From assembly GCA_964507325.1 (NCBI GenBank), contig CAZDQL010000054.1, forward strand, positions 1 through 42,454: a stretch of 42,454 nt of DNA, written 5' to 3'. The DNA is from CAZDQL01 sp964507325 (GTDB lineage: Bacteria > Planctomycetota > UBA1135 > GCA-002686595). Below the pieces are notes generated by a model. The model was not told the DNA's origin and did no database searches. It saw nothing but the letters and a program-made list of their open reading frames with translations. This document shows positions 27,764 through 36,032 of this stretch, in pieces (within the stretch, counting starts at the first letter, position 1; each line of letters opens with the position of its first letter). A program made the translations under genes and the position numbers.

Positions 27764-28912
27764 TCACGCATCGTCCAAGCTGACGAGCAGCACGTCGCGA
27801 CCTCCCGCGCTGCCGACGGTCGTGTGCCCCGTGAAGACGCACCCCCCGCCGGGCACGGCCCGCACGGTGTAGCCGAAGCTCTCCCCCGGGATCGTCGGCA
27901 ACACCTCCTGCTGCCAGAGGAGCTGACCCGCGGGGTCGGTCTTGACCAACAGGGCGGCGGTCTCACCCGTGCCGACGTACTCGGTGAACCCGACCAGGAA
28001 GAACCCGCCGTCCTCGTCCTCCTCGCCGGTCAGCGTGTGGTTCCGGCCGGCGAGGGGGATCACGCGCCGCCAGCGGAGCGCGCCCTGCTCGTCGATCTTG
28101 ACCAGCAGCGGATCGTCCCCTGCGGTCGCGAAGCTCGTGGTGTACCCGGTCATGACGAAGGCGCCGTCCGCAGTTCGACTGATGCCGTGTCCGACGTCGG
28201 AGGCCGCTCCACCGAAGGTCCGGGTCCAAACCACCTGGCCGTCCCGGTCCGTCTTCACCACGTAGGCGTCGCGGTCACCGGCGCCGTAGCTGTAGGTCTG
28301 GCCCGCGAGCATGAAGCCGCCGTCCGACGCCGGGGCGACCGCGAAGCAGCGGTCGCCCGCCGGCCCGCCGTGCGTTCGCGACCACAGCTCGTTCCCGTCG
28401 CCGTCGATCCTGACCAAGAGGAAGTCCTCCTCCCCCGCCCCTGAACCGGTGGTCTCTCCGGCGAGCAGGAAGCCACCATCGCGCGTCGCGCTCAGGGCCC
28501 AGCACAGGTCGTCCCCCGCCCCGCCGTAGGTGCGCGACCAGCGGACGTCGCCGCGCCCGTCGGTCCGGACGACGTAGAAGTCGTAGCCGCCGGCGCCGAA
28601 GCTCTGCGTGTAGCCCGCGAGCAGGAAGCCGTCCGCCGTCTCGAGTACCGACCATCCGTTGTCGGTGCCGGGCCCCCCGTACGCCCGGGACCACAGCACT
28701 GCCCCGGCGGAGTCGGTCCGCACCAGGTACACGTCGTCCCCGCCGTGGCCGAAGCTCCGGGTGACTCCGACGACGGCGAAGCCTCCATCGCTCGTGGGGC
28801 TGACGTGGACACCCCGGTCGAACTCAGCCCCTCCGTAGCGCTCCACGAAGCGCTCGGGGAGCGGCGCGCACAGACCACAGGCCAGGGCACTGACGACAAT
28901 CAAGGGAAGCAT
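27764..28912 (-). CDS. Exported seven-repeat beta-propeller-like protein
   Basis: The 382-residue protein has a short signal sequence (about 1-17, with Cys at 12 and 15 that could be lipidated). Seven repeats of about 50 residues follow: D-G-G-F-x-L-A-G-x-T-x-S-x-G-A-G-x-x-D-x-Y-V-V-(K/R)-T-D-x-x-G-x-x-x-W-S-R-T-Y-G-G. This number suits a closed seven-bladed propeller. Such repeats are common in secreted proteins of environmental bacteria; binding partners are unknown. The inner ATG at 28912 was chosen because AAAGGA lies eight bases ahead and the signal peptide starts there; the frame is open 36 codons further up. It is divergent from the blaI-like gene, sharing a 236-bp region that contains two candidate operators. 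It lacks the C-terminal domain found on two other exported proteins here. Confidence 0.82.
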   Translation of the reverse strand: MLPLIVVSALACGLCAPLPERFVERYGGAEFDRGVHVSPTSDGGFAVVGVTRSFGHGGDDVYLVRTDSAGAVLWSRAYGGPGTDNGWSVLETADGFLLAGYTQSFGAGGYDFYVVRTDGRGDVRWSRTYGGAGDDLCWALSATRDGGFLLAGETTGSGAGEEDFLLVRIDGDGNELWSRTHGGPAGDRCFAVAPASDGGFMLAGQTYSYGAGDRDAYVVKTDRDGQVVWTRTFGGAASDVGHGISRTADGAFVMTGYTTSFATAGDDPLLVKIDEQGALRWRRVIPLAGRNHTLTGEEDEDGGFFLVGFTEYVGTGETAALLVKTDPAGQLLWQQEVLPTIPGESFGYTVRAVPGGGCVFTGHTTVGSAGGRDVLLVSLDDA

Positions 28913-29015
28913 GCTCACGTTCCTTTCGACGTCAGCAGCCAGGCGCGCCGCGATCGAGTCCACCGTACTTCGGGCGGCGCGGCGGCGCACTCCCTGGGCC
29001 CCCCCGGAAGGTACG

Positions 29016-29029
29016 ACCACCTGGGTGGT
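29016..29029. promoter_or_regulatory. Candidate BlaI operator 1 (ACCACCTGGGTGGT)
   Basis: This is a perfect 14-bp palindrome. With the next base it contains ACCTGGGTGGTA, which recurs as a direct repeat 87 bp downstream. It lies just before an A/T-rich patch (29030-29065, with TATTAC at 29055-29060) that stands out in this GC-rich DNA and probably includes the promoter. BlaI-family repressors bind dyads of this size. Confidence 0.5.
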
Positions 29030-29105
29030 AGACGTAAATCCAGTAAAGACAGCATATTACGAAAACTCGGACATCTCTTTCGGAGGGATCGGTAGCCGAC
29101 CTGCA

Positions 29106-29117
29106 ACCTGGGTGGTA
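29106..29117. promoter_or_regulatory. Candidate BlaI operator 2 (ACCTGGGTGGTA)
   Basis: This is a 12-base exact copy of the core of operator 1, followed directly by TATTACGG. It lies 31 bases before the blaI-like ATG. Its left half-site is imperfect (CAACC rather than ACCACC). The pair flanks the A/T-rich promoter region. Confidence 0.45.
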
Positions 29118-29148
29118 TTACGGACCATCCCCCCCCACCGAACCGACC

Positions 29149-29544
29149 ATGGCCTCACCCCACCGACTCGGAGACCTCCAACTCGCCATCCTGCGCGTCC
29201 TCTGGCAGCGGGATGGCGCAACCGTCGTGCAGGTGCACGAGGAACTGGTCAAGGCGCGCGAGCTGAGCTCGAGCACCGTGGGGACGATGCTGCAGAAGAT
29301 GGAGCGCCGGGGGATCGTGCGCCATCGGCGCGACGGGCGGCGCTACGTCTACCGGGCGACGGTCAGCGAGCCGGAGGTGCGGCGCGGGATGGTCGTCGAC
29401 CTCACCCGCCGCCTCTTCGGTGGGGACCCGCTCGCCCTCCTGGGGCACCTGGTGCGCGAGGAGGAGTTGGACGGCAGCGACCTCGACGCCCTGCGCGCGG
29501 AGATCGAGCGCCGTCAGGCCGAGGAGGAGGAGGGGCAGCGATGA
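29149..29544 (+). CDS. BlaI/MecI/CopY-family transcriptional repressor
   Basis: The 131-residue protein has the family's winged helix: L-G-D-L-Q-L-A-I-L-R-V-L-W at 7-19, then T-V-V-Q-V-H-E-E-L, then the recognition helix region S-S-S-T-V-G-T-M-L-Q-K-M-E-R-R-G-I-V, and the wing R-R-D-G-R-R-Y-V-Y. The C-terminal helices include the dimer segment L-F-G-G-D-P-L-A-L-L-G-H-L-V. In known systems the repressor is cut or released when the partner M56 membrane peptidase senses a signal. The start codon of that partner overlaps this stop (ATGA). It probably represses its own operon, and perhaps the divergent propeller gene, through the repeats at 29016 and 29106. No clear ribosome site precedes the ATG. 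Confidence 0.93.
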   Translation: MASPHRLGDLQLAILRVLWQRDGATVVQVHEELVKARELSSSTVGTMLQKMERRGIVRHRRDGRRYVYRATVSEPEVRRGMVVDLTRRLFGGDPLALLGHLVREEELDGSDLDALRAEIERRQAEEEEGQR

Positions 29545-30806
29545 GCACCGAAGCGATGCTCGCCTGGGGGCTGACCTACCTCCTGCACAGCACGATCCTG
29601 ATCGGCGCGGCGTGGACGGCGACGCGCTGCGGGCTGTTGCGTCGCCTCGCGACGCGCGAGTGGTGTTGGCGGGCGGCGCTCCTGGGAGGGGTGCTGAGCG
29701 CCAGTCTGCAGACCGTGGGGGGCGTGCGCCCTTGGATGGGATCCGCGCCCCTGCCCGAGCAACTCGGTGCGGCGGTCACGCGCACTCCCGCCGCGCCGCC
29801 CGAGCCCCGTCGGGCAGTGTCGGCGCACCTCCCGGTCGCGTCGGTTCGCGCCATCGCAGGGGAAGCCCCCGCCGCGCCCACCTCCGCGCCTCTCCCCACA
29901 CCGACGCACGAACGCGACGTCACCCCCGCCCTCGCCATGCTCCTGATCGGCCTCCTGGGGATCGCCTCGGGCCTGCGCTCCCAGCGCGCCCTCGGTCGCC
30001 GGCGGCCGGTCGCGGAGGGCCCCTGGCAGGAGGCGCTCGCGCGGCTGACGCGCGACGCGGGGGTGCGACGTCGCGTGCGACTCACCGTCTCGGATCGGCT
30101 GAGCGCCCCGGTCGCCTTCGGAGTCCTGCGCCCGGAGATCTGCCTCCCCGCGCGGGCCCTGAGCGACCTCGATCCGGAACTCGCCCGACCCACCCTGGCC
30201 CACGAGCTGGCTCACGTGGTGCGCCTCGATCCCCTGTGGTTGGGGTTGGCCCACGTGGCGCGCACCCTGCTCTTCGTCCAGCCCCTGAATCGCCTGGCGA
30301 CGCGGGAGCTGACGCACCTCGCGGAGCTCGCCGCCGACGACTGGGCGGCGCGCCGCTCCGGGGACCGCTTCGCCCTGGCGCGCACCCTGACCGAGGTGGC
30401 GAGCTGGCTGCGGCGCAGGGAGCCAGCCGCGGCGGCCTGCGCCATGGTCCGTCGCAGGGGACGGCTCGAGCAGCGCGTGCGGCGCATCCTCGACGCCACC
30501 CCCGAGCTGCGGCGGCCGCGGGCGCGCTTCGCCGCCCTCCTGCTGCCGATCCTCGCGCCGCTGGCCTTGCCGGCCCTGGCGACCGAACCGCCTCCCGCCG
30601 AGCCCCCGGGCGCCTGGGCCGCCGCGGCGGAACGGGCCGAGGCGCTCGAGCGCCAGACCGGAGCCCTGCTGCGCAGCGTGCTGAGCCTGCCCGCCGAGCG
30701 GGAGGTCGAGCGCTTCGAGCTCATCGAACGCGCCCTCCACCTGCGCTCCCAGGCGCGCCGACTGCGCGCCGTCGCCGACGCGGCGGCGCTTCCCGAACAC
30801 CCTTGA
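29541..30806 (+). CDS. BlaR1-type M56 membrane metallopeptidase, short form
   Basis: The 421-residue protein has transmembrane helices at about 7-27, 44-58 and 128-144, then a cytosolic zinc peptidase domain. H221-E-L-A-H225 is the zinc motif, with E262 in A-E-L-A-A-D-D as third ligand. A further hydrophobic segment (about 330-350, L-L-L-P-I-L-A-P-L-A-L-P-A-L) leads to a short charged tail of about 65 residues. Unlike BlaR1 or MecR1 it has no penicillin-binding sensor domain, so the signal is not a beta-lactam bound to that domain. The sensor may be the tail or the next gene's product. Start codon coupling (ATGA) to the repressor confirms the pair. The Pro/Ala-rich loop at 70-125 is probably outside the membrane. 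Confidence 0.9.
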   Translation: MSTEAMLAWGLTYLLHSTILIGAAWTATRCGLLRRLATREWCWRAALLGGVLSASLQTVGGVRPWMGSAPLPEQLGAAVTRTPAAPPEPRRAVSAHLPVASVRAIAGEAPAAPTSAPLPTPTHERDVTPALAMLLIGLLGIASGLRSQRALGRRRPVAEGPWQEALARLTRDAGVRRRVRLTVSDRLSAPVAFGVLRPEICLPARALSDLDPELARPTLAHELAHVVRLDPLWLGLAHVARTLLFVQPLNRLATRELTHLAELAADDWAARRSGDRFALARTLTEVASWLRRREPAAAACAMVRRRGRLEQRVRRILDATPELRRPRARFAALLLPILAPLALPALATEPPPAEPPGAWAAAAERAEALERQTGALLRSVLSLPAEREVERFELIERALHLRSQARRLRAVADAAALPEHP

Positions 30807-30812
30807 ACCCGG

Positions 30813-31850
30813 ATGCAGACCATGAAAGCCACCTTGATCACCGGAATGCTGCTGGCCGGCGCCGCCGTGCCGACCCTGGGCGCCCTCTCCTTCGGGGGTG
30901 ACCCCTCCTCGCCCTCCTCCCCGTCCTCGCCCGCCGTGGTCGAGGTCCCCGGCGACCCGCAAGACGAGCTGGAAGCCCTGCGGGCGCGCTACCGCGAGCT
31001 GGAGACGATCCTCCGGCAGAACGAGATGCAGTTCGAGCTACAGAGGCTCGAACAGTCGGTCTCCCGCGAACGGGAGATGCGCGCCCGTCAGTGGGAGTTC
31101 GAACAGCAACGCCAGAGGATGGAGGCGGAACGCGAGGATCTGGAGAGCCAGTTCCACCGGCAACTCGAGCAGGTGGAGATGCGGCACGAGCTCGCGGCGG
31201 AGCGGCTGGACCGTTCGATCAACGATCTCGAGCAGGACTACCATTTCGCCGGCGAGCAGGCGGAGCGCGCCTTCGAGCTGCAGACTCAGATGCGCCTCCA
31301 GGAGCTCTCCGACGAGCGCGAGATGGAGCTCGTCATGGCGCAGCTGGAGCTCGAGTGGGCCCAGCAGGAACAGGAGCTCTTGGCCCAGATGCGCGATCAG
31401 CGCCGGGCCCGCGAAGAGCAAGCGGCGGAGCTCTACGACGCCATGGCCCACGAGCGCGAGGACTACGAAGTCGAGGGGCGCATGCGGATGCGGGAGTTCG
31501 ATCAGCAACTGGCCCAGATGGAGTTCACCATCCAAGGGGAGCTGGAGGAGAACGAAGCCCGAGCCGAGTTGGAGATGGTGCGCGCCGAGATGGAGGCGGA
31601 GCGCAGCCGCATCGAGCTCGAGGGGGAGATGGAGGCGCTCGAGCGGCGCATGCATGAGCTGGAGGAGTGCGAGGCCCCCTGTGAGCTGCAGGGCGACATC
31701 GGACACGTCGAGGAGCTCCACCACGCCCTCGACGACCTGCAGCGGCAGGTCGACGAGCTGCGCGAGGAGATCGACCGCATCTGGGCGGTGATCGGAGAGA
31801 AGCAGGGCGGGAAGGAGGACGGCAAGGTCGTCGACGGCGGCACCCGCTGA
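30813..31850 (+). CDS. Exported long coiled-coil protein in the BlaI/M56 operon
   Basis: The 345-residue protein has a signal peptide (about 1-26; the ATG at 30822 is an alternative start four residues in). A Ser/Pro-rich linker follows, then an almost unbroken charged helix from about residue 48 to 330, rich in Glu, Arg, Gln and Met with heptad-like spacing (for example E-L-E-T-I-L-R-Q-N-E-M-Q-F-E-L). One Cys pair (E-C-E-A-P-C, about 287-291) interrupts the coil. No enzymatic motif is visible. It starts six bases after the M56 stop, so it belongs to that operon. Because the M56 protein lacks a sensor domain, this exported coil could be its sensor partner, a substrate, or the effector under its control; that is inference. 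Confidence 0.78.
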   Translation: MQTMKATLITGMLLAGAAVPTLGALSFGGDPSSPSSPSSPAVVEVPGDPQDELEALRARYRELETILRQNEMQFELQRLEQSVSREREMRARQWEFEQQRQRMEAEREDLESQFHRQLEQVEMRHELAAERLDRSINDLEQDYHFAGEQAERAFELQTQMRLQELSDEREMELVMAQLELEWAQQEQELLAQMRDQRRAREEQAAELYDAMAHEREDYEVEGRMRMREFDQQLAQMEFTIQGELEENEARAELEMVRAEMEAERSRIELEGEMEALERRMHELEECEAPCELQGDIGHVEELHHALDDLQRQVDELREEIDRIWAVIGEKQGGKEDGKVVDGGTR

Positions 31851-31868
31851 GGCGGGGCCGCGCGCGCG

Positions 31869-33242
31869 TCACCACTCGCCGAGCAACGGATCGCCCTGCT
31901 CGCGCATGAGCTCGAGGAGCTCGCGCGCCAGCCTCTCCCGAACGGGTGCGAATTCCGCGACGCCGGCGAGGTTCTCGAGCTCGTGCGGGTCCCTGGAGAG
32001 GTCGTAGAGCTCCTCGCTCGGCCGCTGCACGTAGGCTCGCACGCGCTCGGCCAGCGCCTCGTCGGTCGCGGTCGCCGCGACGATCGCGCGCCAGGACGCG
32101 GACGTGCGCATCACGGCGTTCTCGAAGCGCGCCTCGGGCCTCAGGTTGCGGATGTACTTCCAGTCGCCCGACCGGAGCGAGCGCGAGGGCACTTCGGGCT
32201 CGATGCGGTGGCTGGTGTGCGAGCCGAAGATCGCGCCGCGGTGCTCGTCGGTCTCCCCGCGCAGGAGGGGCGCGAAGGAGCGTCCGTCGAGATCGTCCGG
32301 GACCTGTGCGCCGGCGAGGTCGAGCAGCGTCGGCAGGAGGTCCCCGAGGCTCACCAGCGCCGGCGTGGCGCGACCCGCCTCGATCGTGCCGGGCCAGCGG
32401 CACAGCAGCGGCACGTGCAGGCCGGCCTCGTAGAGGGTCGTCTTCGCGAAGGGGAAGGGAGCTCCGTGATCCGCGGTGTGCACCACCAAGAGCCGCTCGG
32501 AGGGCACCTCCGCCTCCAGGACCTCGAGCATGCACCCGATCGTCACGTCCAGCCGGCGCAGCGAATCGGCGAAGCGCGCCAACTCGCCCCGCACCTCGGG
32601 CAGGTCGGGCAGGAAACCCGGGACGGCGACGGCGGCGGGATCGTGGGGCGTCTCCGGCACGCTCGCCATCCCCGTCGGCGCGCCGTCGGTCGGGAAGGGG
32701 TAGTGGGCGTCCCTGAGGTTGACCATCAGGCAGAAGGGCCGCGGATCGTCCTGGGCGAGGAACGCCTCGAGCTGCTCCACGTACCAGCGCACCGAACGCG
32801 CGCCGGGGTCGTTCGGCAGCGCGCGCGCGAAGAAGTCGAACTGGAAGCGCTCGAGCGGCTTGCCCCCCAGCTTGCCGATCATCCCCGTGCGGTAGCCCGC
32901 GGGGCCCAGCAGATCGCTCCAGATGGGAACCTCCGGGGCGATCGGTTCGAAGCCGGGGCAGCCGTTGCGCGCGGGGAAGCGGCCGGTGTAGAGCACGGCG
33001 CGTGAGGCGGTGCAGACCGCCGTCGTCGCGTAGGCGCAGTCGAAGCGGATCCCCTCCGCGGCGAGCCGATCGAGGGTGGGGGTCGTGACGGAGGAGTGGC
33101 CGTAGGCCCCCAGGAAGAGCCCCTGGTCGTCCGCCACGAAGATCACGACGTCGGGAGCGCGGATCACCTCCGGGCGCGGGCTGTCCGAACCGCAGGAGCC
33201 GCACAGGAGCAGGAGCAGCAGGAATAGGATCCGAAGGCCCAC
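31869..33242 (-). CDS. Second sulfatase (Cys-type, C-T-A-S-R site)
   Basis: The 457-residue sulfatase has a signal peptide rich in Leu (about 5-16), ending in C-G-S-C, so lipidation is possible though the lipobox is not ideal. The core starts D-V-V-I-F-V-A-D-D-Q-G, with D37 and D38 as metal ligands. The formylglycine site is C76 in C-T-A-S-R (C-x-A-S-R variant of C-x-P-S-R), followed by A-V-L-Y-T-G-R-F-P-A-R-N-G. H-T-A-D-H-G-A-P-F-P-F-A-K and L-Y-E-A-G-L-H-V-P follow. Its layout is close to heparan-sulfamidase-like or other glycan sulfatases; the substrate is unknown. It presumably depends on the anSME at 13006. The start is GTG at 33242, with a TACCGT hexamer six bases upstream and no ribosome site. 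Confidence 0.93.
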   Translation of the reverse strand: MGLRILFLLLLLLCGSCGSDSPRPEVIRAPDVVIFVADDQGLFLGAYGHSSVTTPTLDRLAAEGIRFDCAYATTAVCTASRAVLYTGRFPARNGCPGFEPIAPEVPIWSDLLGPAGYRTGMIGKLGGKPLERFQFDFFARALPNDPGARSVRWYVEQLEAFLAQDDPRPFCLMVNLRDAHYPFPTDGAPTGMASVPETPHDPAAVAVPGFLPDLPEVRGELARFADSLRRLDVTIGCMLEVLEAEVPSERLLVVHTADHGAPFPFAKTTLYEAGLHVPLLCRWPGTIEAGRATPALVSLGDLLPTLLDLAGAQVPDDLDGRSFAPLLRGETDEHRGAIFGSHTSHRIEPEVPSRSLRSGDWKYIRNLRPEARFENAVMRTSASWRAIVAATATDEALAERVRAYVQRPSEELYDLSRDPHELENLAGVAEFAPVRERLARELLELMREQGDPLLGEW

Positions 33243-33248
33243 GGGCGG

Positions 33249-33254
33249 ACGGTA
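33249..33254 (-). promoter_or_regulatory. Leaderless -10 element of the second sulfatase (TACCGT)
   Basis: On the minus strand TACCGT ends six bases before the GTG. This is the same hexamer, spacing and start codon as at the sulfatase-maturating enzyme gene. Confidence 0.5.
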
Positions 33255-33287
33255 TCCCCGCTCCGATCCCCTGTCCAGGGAGCCGGA

Positions 33288-35378
33288 TCAGCGCAGACCC
33301 AGCTCCACCGCCCTGCGGACGAGGTCGCAGAATTCGGCGCGGCGGCCGTCCCGGTCCTCCCCCAGCGCCTCGAGCGCCCAGCGGGAGATGGTCTCCGGAT
33401 CGGCCGTGCCGCGGTGGGGTGAGCCGCGCAGGAGCGTACCGAAGGCGGCCACGGCGGCGGCGAAGCGGGTGTCCCGGGAGAGCTCCTCGAAGGCGAGCCC
33501 TGCGTCGACGACCGGCACGCGCAGCTCGCGGCTGGCGCTCCCGCCGGGTGCTTGGTAGCGCACGCGGACCTCGCACAGCTCGCCGTCGGTGGGGATCACC
33601 TCCCGCTCGGGCGCGGCGTACTTCGAGGGGCTGACCCCCGGCACCACCCCGCCGGCGGCGGGCAGGAGCTCGTAGAGGGCGGTCACCCGGTGCCCGGCCC
33701 CGAGCTCCCCCGCGTCCTTCTGGTCGTCCTGGAAGTCCTGCGCCGCCAGGGCGCGGTTCTCGTAGCCGATCAGCCGGTAGGCGGCGACCTGGGCTCGATT
33801 GAAGTCGATCTGCAGCTTGACGTCCTCGGCGATCGTCTCGAGGGTGCCCGCCAGCTCGTCGACCAGCACGCGCTGCGCCTCGCGCAGGCCGTCGATGTAG
33901 GCGTAGTTGCCGTCGCCGCGGCCCGACAGGACCTCGAGCTTGGAGTCCTTGAGGTTGCCGCTGCCGAAGCCGAGCACGGTCAGGTGCACCCCCGACCGGG
34001 CCTTCTCGGCGATCAGCTCCTCGAGGGCGCCTTCGCTCGAGGCCCCCACGTTGAAGTCCCCGTCGGTGGCGAGCAGGACGCGGTTGATGCCCTCTTCGAG
34101 GAAGCGCTCGCTCGCCAAGCGGTAGGCGAGCCCGAGGCCCGATTCGCCGTTGGTCGACCCGTGGGCGGAGAGGCGGTCGATCGCCTCGCGCAGGACGGCG
34201 CGCTCAGAGCCGCGCACCGGCGGCAGGTGCACCCGGGCTTGGTCCGAGTAGGTGACGATGGCGACCGAATCCTCCTCGGTCAGGTTGGCGATCAGGAGGC
34301 GCAGGGCGTCCTTGAGCAGGGGGAGCTTCGCCGCTGCCTTCATCGAGCCGGAGACGTCCAGCAGGAACACCAGGTTGGCGGGCTGGCGCCCTTCCTCGGC
34401 GGGGGGAATCCCCTGGAGCCCGACGCGCAGCAGGCGGGCGTCGCGATTCCAGGGGCAGGCTCCCACCTCGACGTCGATCGCGAGGGGGTGTTCCCCCTCG
34501 GGGAGGGGGTAGTCGTAGTGGAAGTAGTTGATCATCTCCTCGACCCGCACCGCGTCCCGGGGAGGGAGCCGGCCCTGGGCGAGGAAGCGCCGCAGGTTGG
34601 CGTAGCCCGCGCTGTCGACGTCGATCGAGAAGGTGGAGAAGGGGAAGACGCGCGGGTCGCGGAAGGTGTTTTCGACCAGGTGCTGGTAGGCCTCGGTGCC
34701 GGGCGCGGGGAGGTCGTCGGGCACATACCAGGAGGGGCTGATGGCCAAGGGAGGCCATTCCAGGCCCTCGACCTCCACGTTCGCAATGACCTCTTCGTCG
34801 AGGTCAAAGCCCATATCTTCGTACCGGTAGATGATCTTGACACGACCGCCTATGTGTTCGTCGGCGGGATCGGGCCGTGTCAGCTCCTGGACGAGGTCGT
34901 CCAAGTCGGACCACTGCACCTCGTCGGCGCCGACCAGGAACCCGCCGCTCTCTTCGCCGAGGTAGGCCATCCCCTCCACCCCCCCCAGGAAATCTATCCC
35001 GTCCACCCTGGCGGACTCGACGTCGGTGCCCGATGGACTCCGTTCCTCGCCATCAGCACCCCATCCGATCCATACCCCGACCGCGGCGACCACCCCCGCC
35101 GCCACGGCCATGGCGGCCAAGTTCCCCACTCTCACCGAGAAGAACCTCCGCCGGCGCCCTGCCCGCGCCTCGATCAACGCGCGCTGAAAGGACCTCAATC
35201 CGACCGCCGTCCCCTCCTCCGCGAAGCCCCCCTCGAGCAGGGCCGCCGTCGCGCGCACCTCCTCGACCTCCTCCCCCAGCCGCGGCTCCTCCGCCAGCCA
35301 CCCTTCGACGAGCGCCGCCTCCTCCGGCGGGAGCTCCCCGAGGGCGTAGGCCGTCAACTTCGTTCCGTCGCGTCGCAC
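33288..35378 (-). CDS. Membrane anti-sigma-like / VWA (YfbK-type) fusion protein
   Basis: The 696-residue protein starts with a short cytosolic domain (1-80) typical of anti-sigma factors: L-T-A-Y-A-L-G-E-L-P-P-E-E-A-A-L-V-E, then a helical stretch; there are no zinc Cys or His. A transmembrane helix (about 87-106) leads to an outer part of the YfbK type: a region with Y-F-H-Y-D-Y-P (285-291), then a von Willebrand A domain with a complete MIDAS motif D341-V-S-G-S345 and A-T-D-G-D-F-N-V-G, and a C-terminal domain that in YfbK-type proteins follows the VWA. The GTG at 35378 has AAAGGAG seven bases upstream and lies inside the end of the sigma gene (25-base overlap). This coupling and the N-terminal domain suggest it holds the sigma factor at the membrane. 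Confidence 0.88.
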   Translation of the reverse strand: MRRDGTKLTAYALGELPPEEAALVEGWLAEEPRLGEEVEEVRATAALLEGGFAEEGTAVGLRSFQRALIEARAGRRRRFFSVRVGNLAAMAVAAGVVAAVGVWIGWGADGEERSPSGTDVESARVDGIDFLGGVEGMAYLGEESGGFLVGADEVQWSDLDDLVQELTRPDPADEHIGGRVKIIYRYEDMGFDLDEEVIANVEVEGLEWPPLAISPSWYVPDDLPAPGTEAYQHLVENTFRDPRVFPFSTFSIDVDSAGYANLRRFLAQGRLPPRDAVRVEEMINYFHYDYPLPEGEHPLAIDVEVGACPWNRDARLLRVGLQGIPPAEEGRQPANLVFLLDVSGSMKAAAKLPLLKDALRLLIANLTEEDSVAIVTYSDQARVHLPPVRGSERAVLREAIDRLSAHGSTNGESGLGLAYRLASERFLEEGINRVLLATDGDFNVGASSEGALEELIAEKARSGVHLTVLGFGSGNLKDSKLEVLSGRGDGNYAYIDGLREAQRVLVDELAGTLETIAEDVKLQIDFNRAQVAAYRLIGYENRALAAQDFQDDQKDAGELGAGHRVTALYELLPAAGGVVPGVSPSKYAAPEREVIPTDGELCEVRVRYQAPGGSASRELRVPVVDAGLAFEELSRDTRFAAAVAAFGTLLRGSPHRGTADPETISRWALEALGEDRDGRRAEFCDLVRRAVELGLR

Positions 35379-35908
35379 GCCGGCACTCCTTTCCCGTCCA
35401 ACCGCTCCCTGAGCCCCCGAATCCCCGCGTGGACGAGCCAGCCGACGGTGCCGACCGTCTCCCCCATCACTCCGGCGATCTCCCGGTAGGAGAGGCCGTG
35501 CTGGAACTTGAGGCGCAGCACCTCGTGTTGCTTGGCGGGCAGCTCCCGCGCGTGGGCGAGGACGCTCTGCGCCTCGTCCTCGAGATCCACCGCCGCGGTC
35601 GTCGCCGCGGGATCCCCCCCGCGCCTGTGGGCGTCTTCGTCTGTCAGGTCGGTCATCCGGTCCTCCTTGCGCCGGACGTCGAGGGCGCGGTTGCGAGTGA
35701 CCCGGAAGAGCCACTGCCGCAAGTGCCCATCCACGTCCCGTGGGCGCACTTCACAGAGCCGGAGGAAGACGTCCTGCACCACGTCGCGCGCGCGCTCCAG
35801 ATCCCCATCGAGCAGCCGCAGGGCGTAGCCCACCAGGTCACGCTCGTGGCGCTCTAGGGCCGCGCCGATCCAGAGGCGTCGGTCGTCGGGGGTCGCTGGT
35901 TCGCGCAT
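35354..35908 (-). CDS. ECF-type RNA polymerase sigma factor
   Basis: The 184-residue protein has sigma region 2 (about 20-85: A-R-D-V-V-Q-D-V-F-L-R-L, then H-L-R-Q-W-L-F-R-V-T-R-N-R-A-L-D) and region 4 (about 118-170: L-P-A-K-Q-H-E-V-L-R-L-K-F, then G-L-S-Y-R-E-I-A-G-V-M-G, then V-G-T-V-G-W-L-V-H-A-G-I). These are joined by an acidic linker with no region 3, as in the ECF group. It would direct polymerase to stress or envelope genes once its anti-sigma partner lets go. The partner is probably the overlapping downstream gene. The ATG at 35908 has no clear ribosome site. Confidence 0.94.
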   Translation of the reverse strand: MREPATPDDRRLWIGAALERHERDLVGYALRLLDGDLERARDVVQDVFLRLCEVRPRDVDGHLRQWLFRVTRNRALDVRRKEDRMTDLTDEDAHRRGGDPAATTAAVDLEDEAQSVLAHARELPAKQHEVLRLKFQHGLSYREIAGVMGETVGTVGWLVHAGIRGLRERLDGKGVPACDATERS

Positions 35909-35975
35909 GCAGGTGTGGGCCAGGTCTCACTCCGTACGGAGGGATGACGATCGGGGAGGGGGGCGTCTTGGCCGC

Positions 35976-36026
35976 CGAGCGCAAAAACGTCCGAAACCCC
36001 GCAACGACAACGCCTTGCGGCGCTCG
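35976..36026 (-). terminator. Nested hairpins after priA, possible terminator
   Basis: In the 124-bp gap after priA, CGAGCGC (35976-35982) pairs with GCGCTCG (36020-36026). Inside it CGCAA (36000-36004) pairs with TTGCG (36015-36019). On the minus strand the inner hairpin is followed by a GGGTTT and then a TTTTT run. It could end the rimO-to-priA transcript or fold as the leader of the sigma gene. Confidence 0.35.
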
Positions 36027-36032
36027 CGCCCC

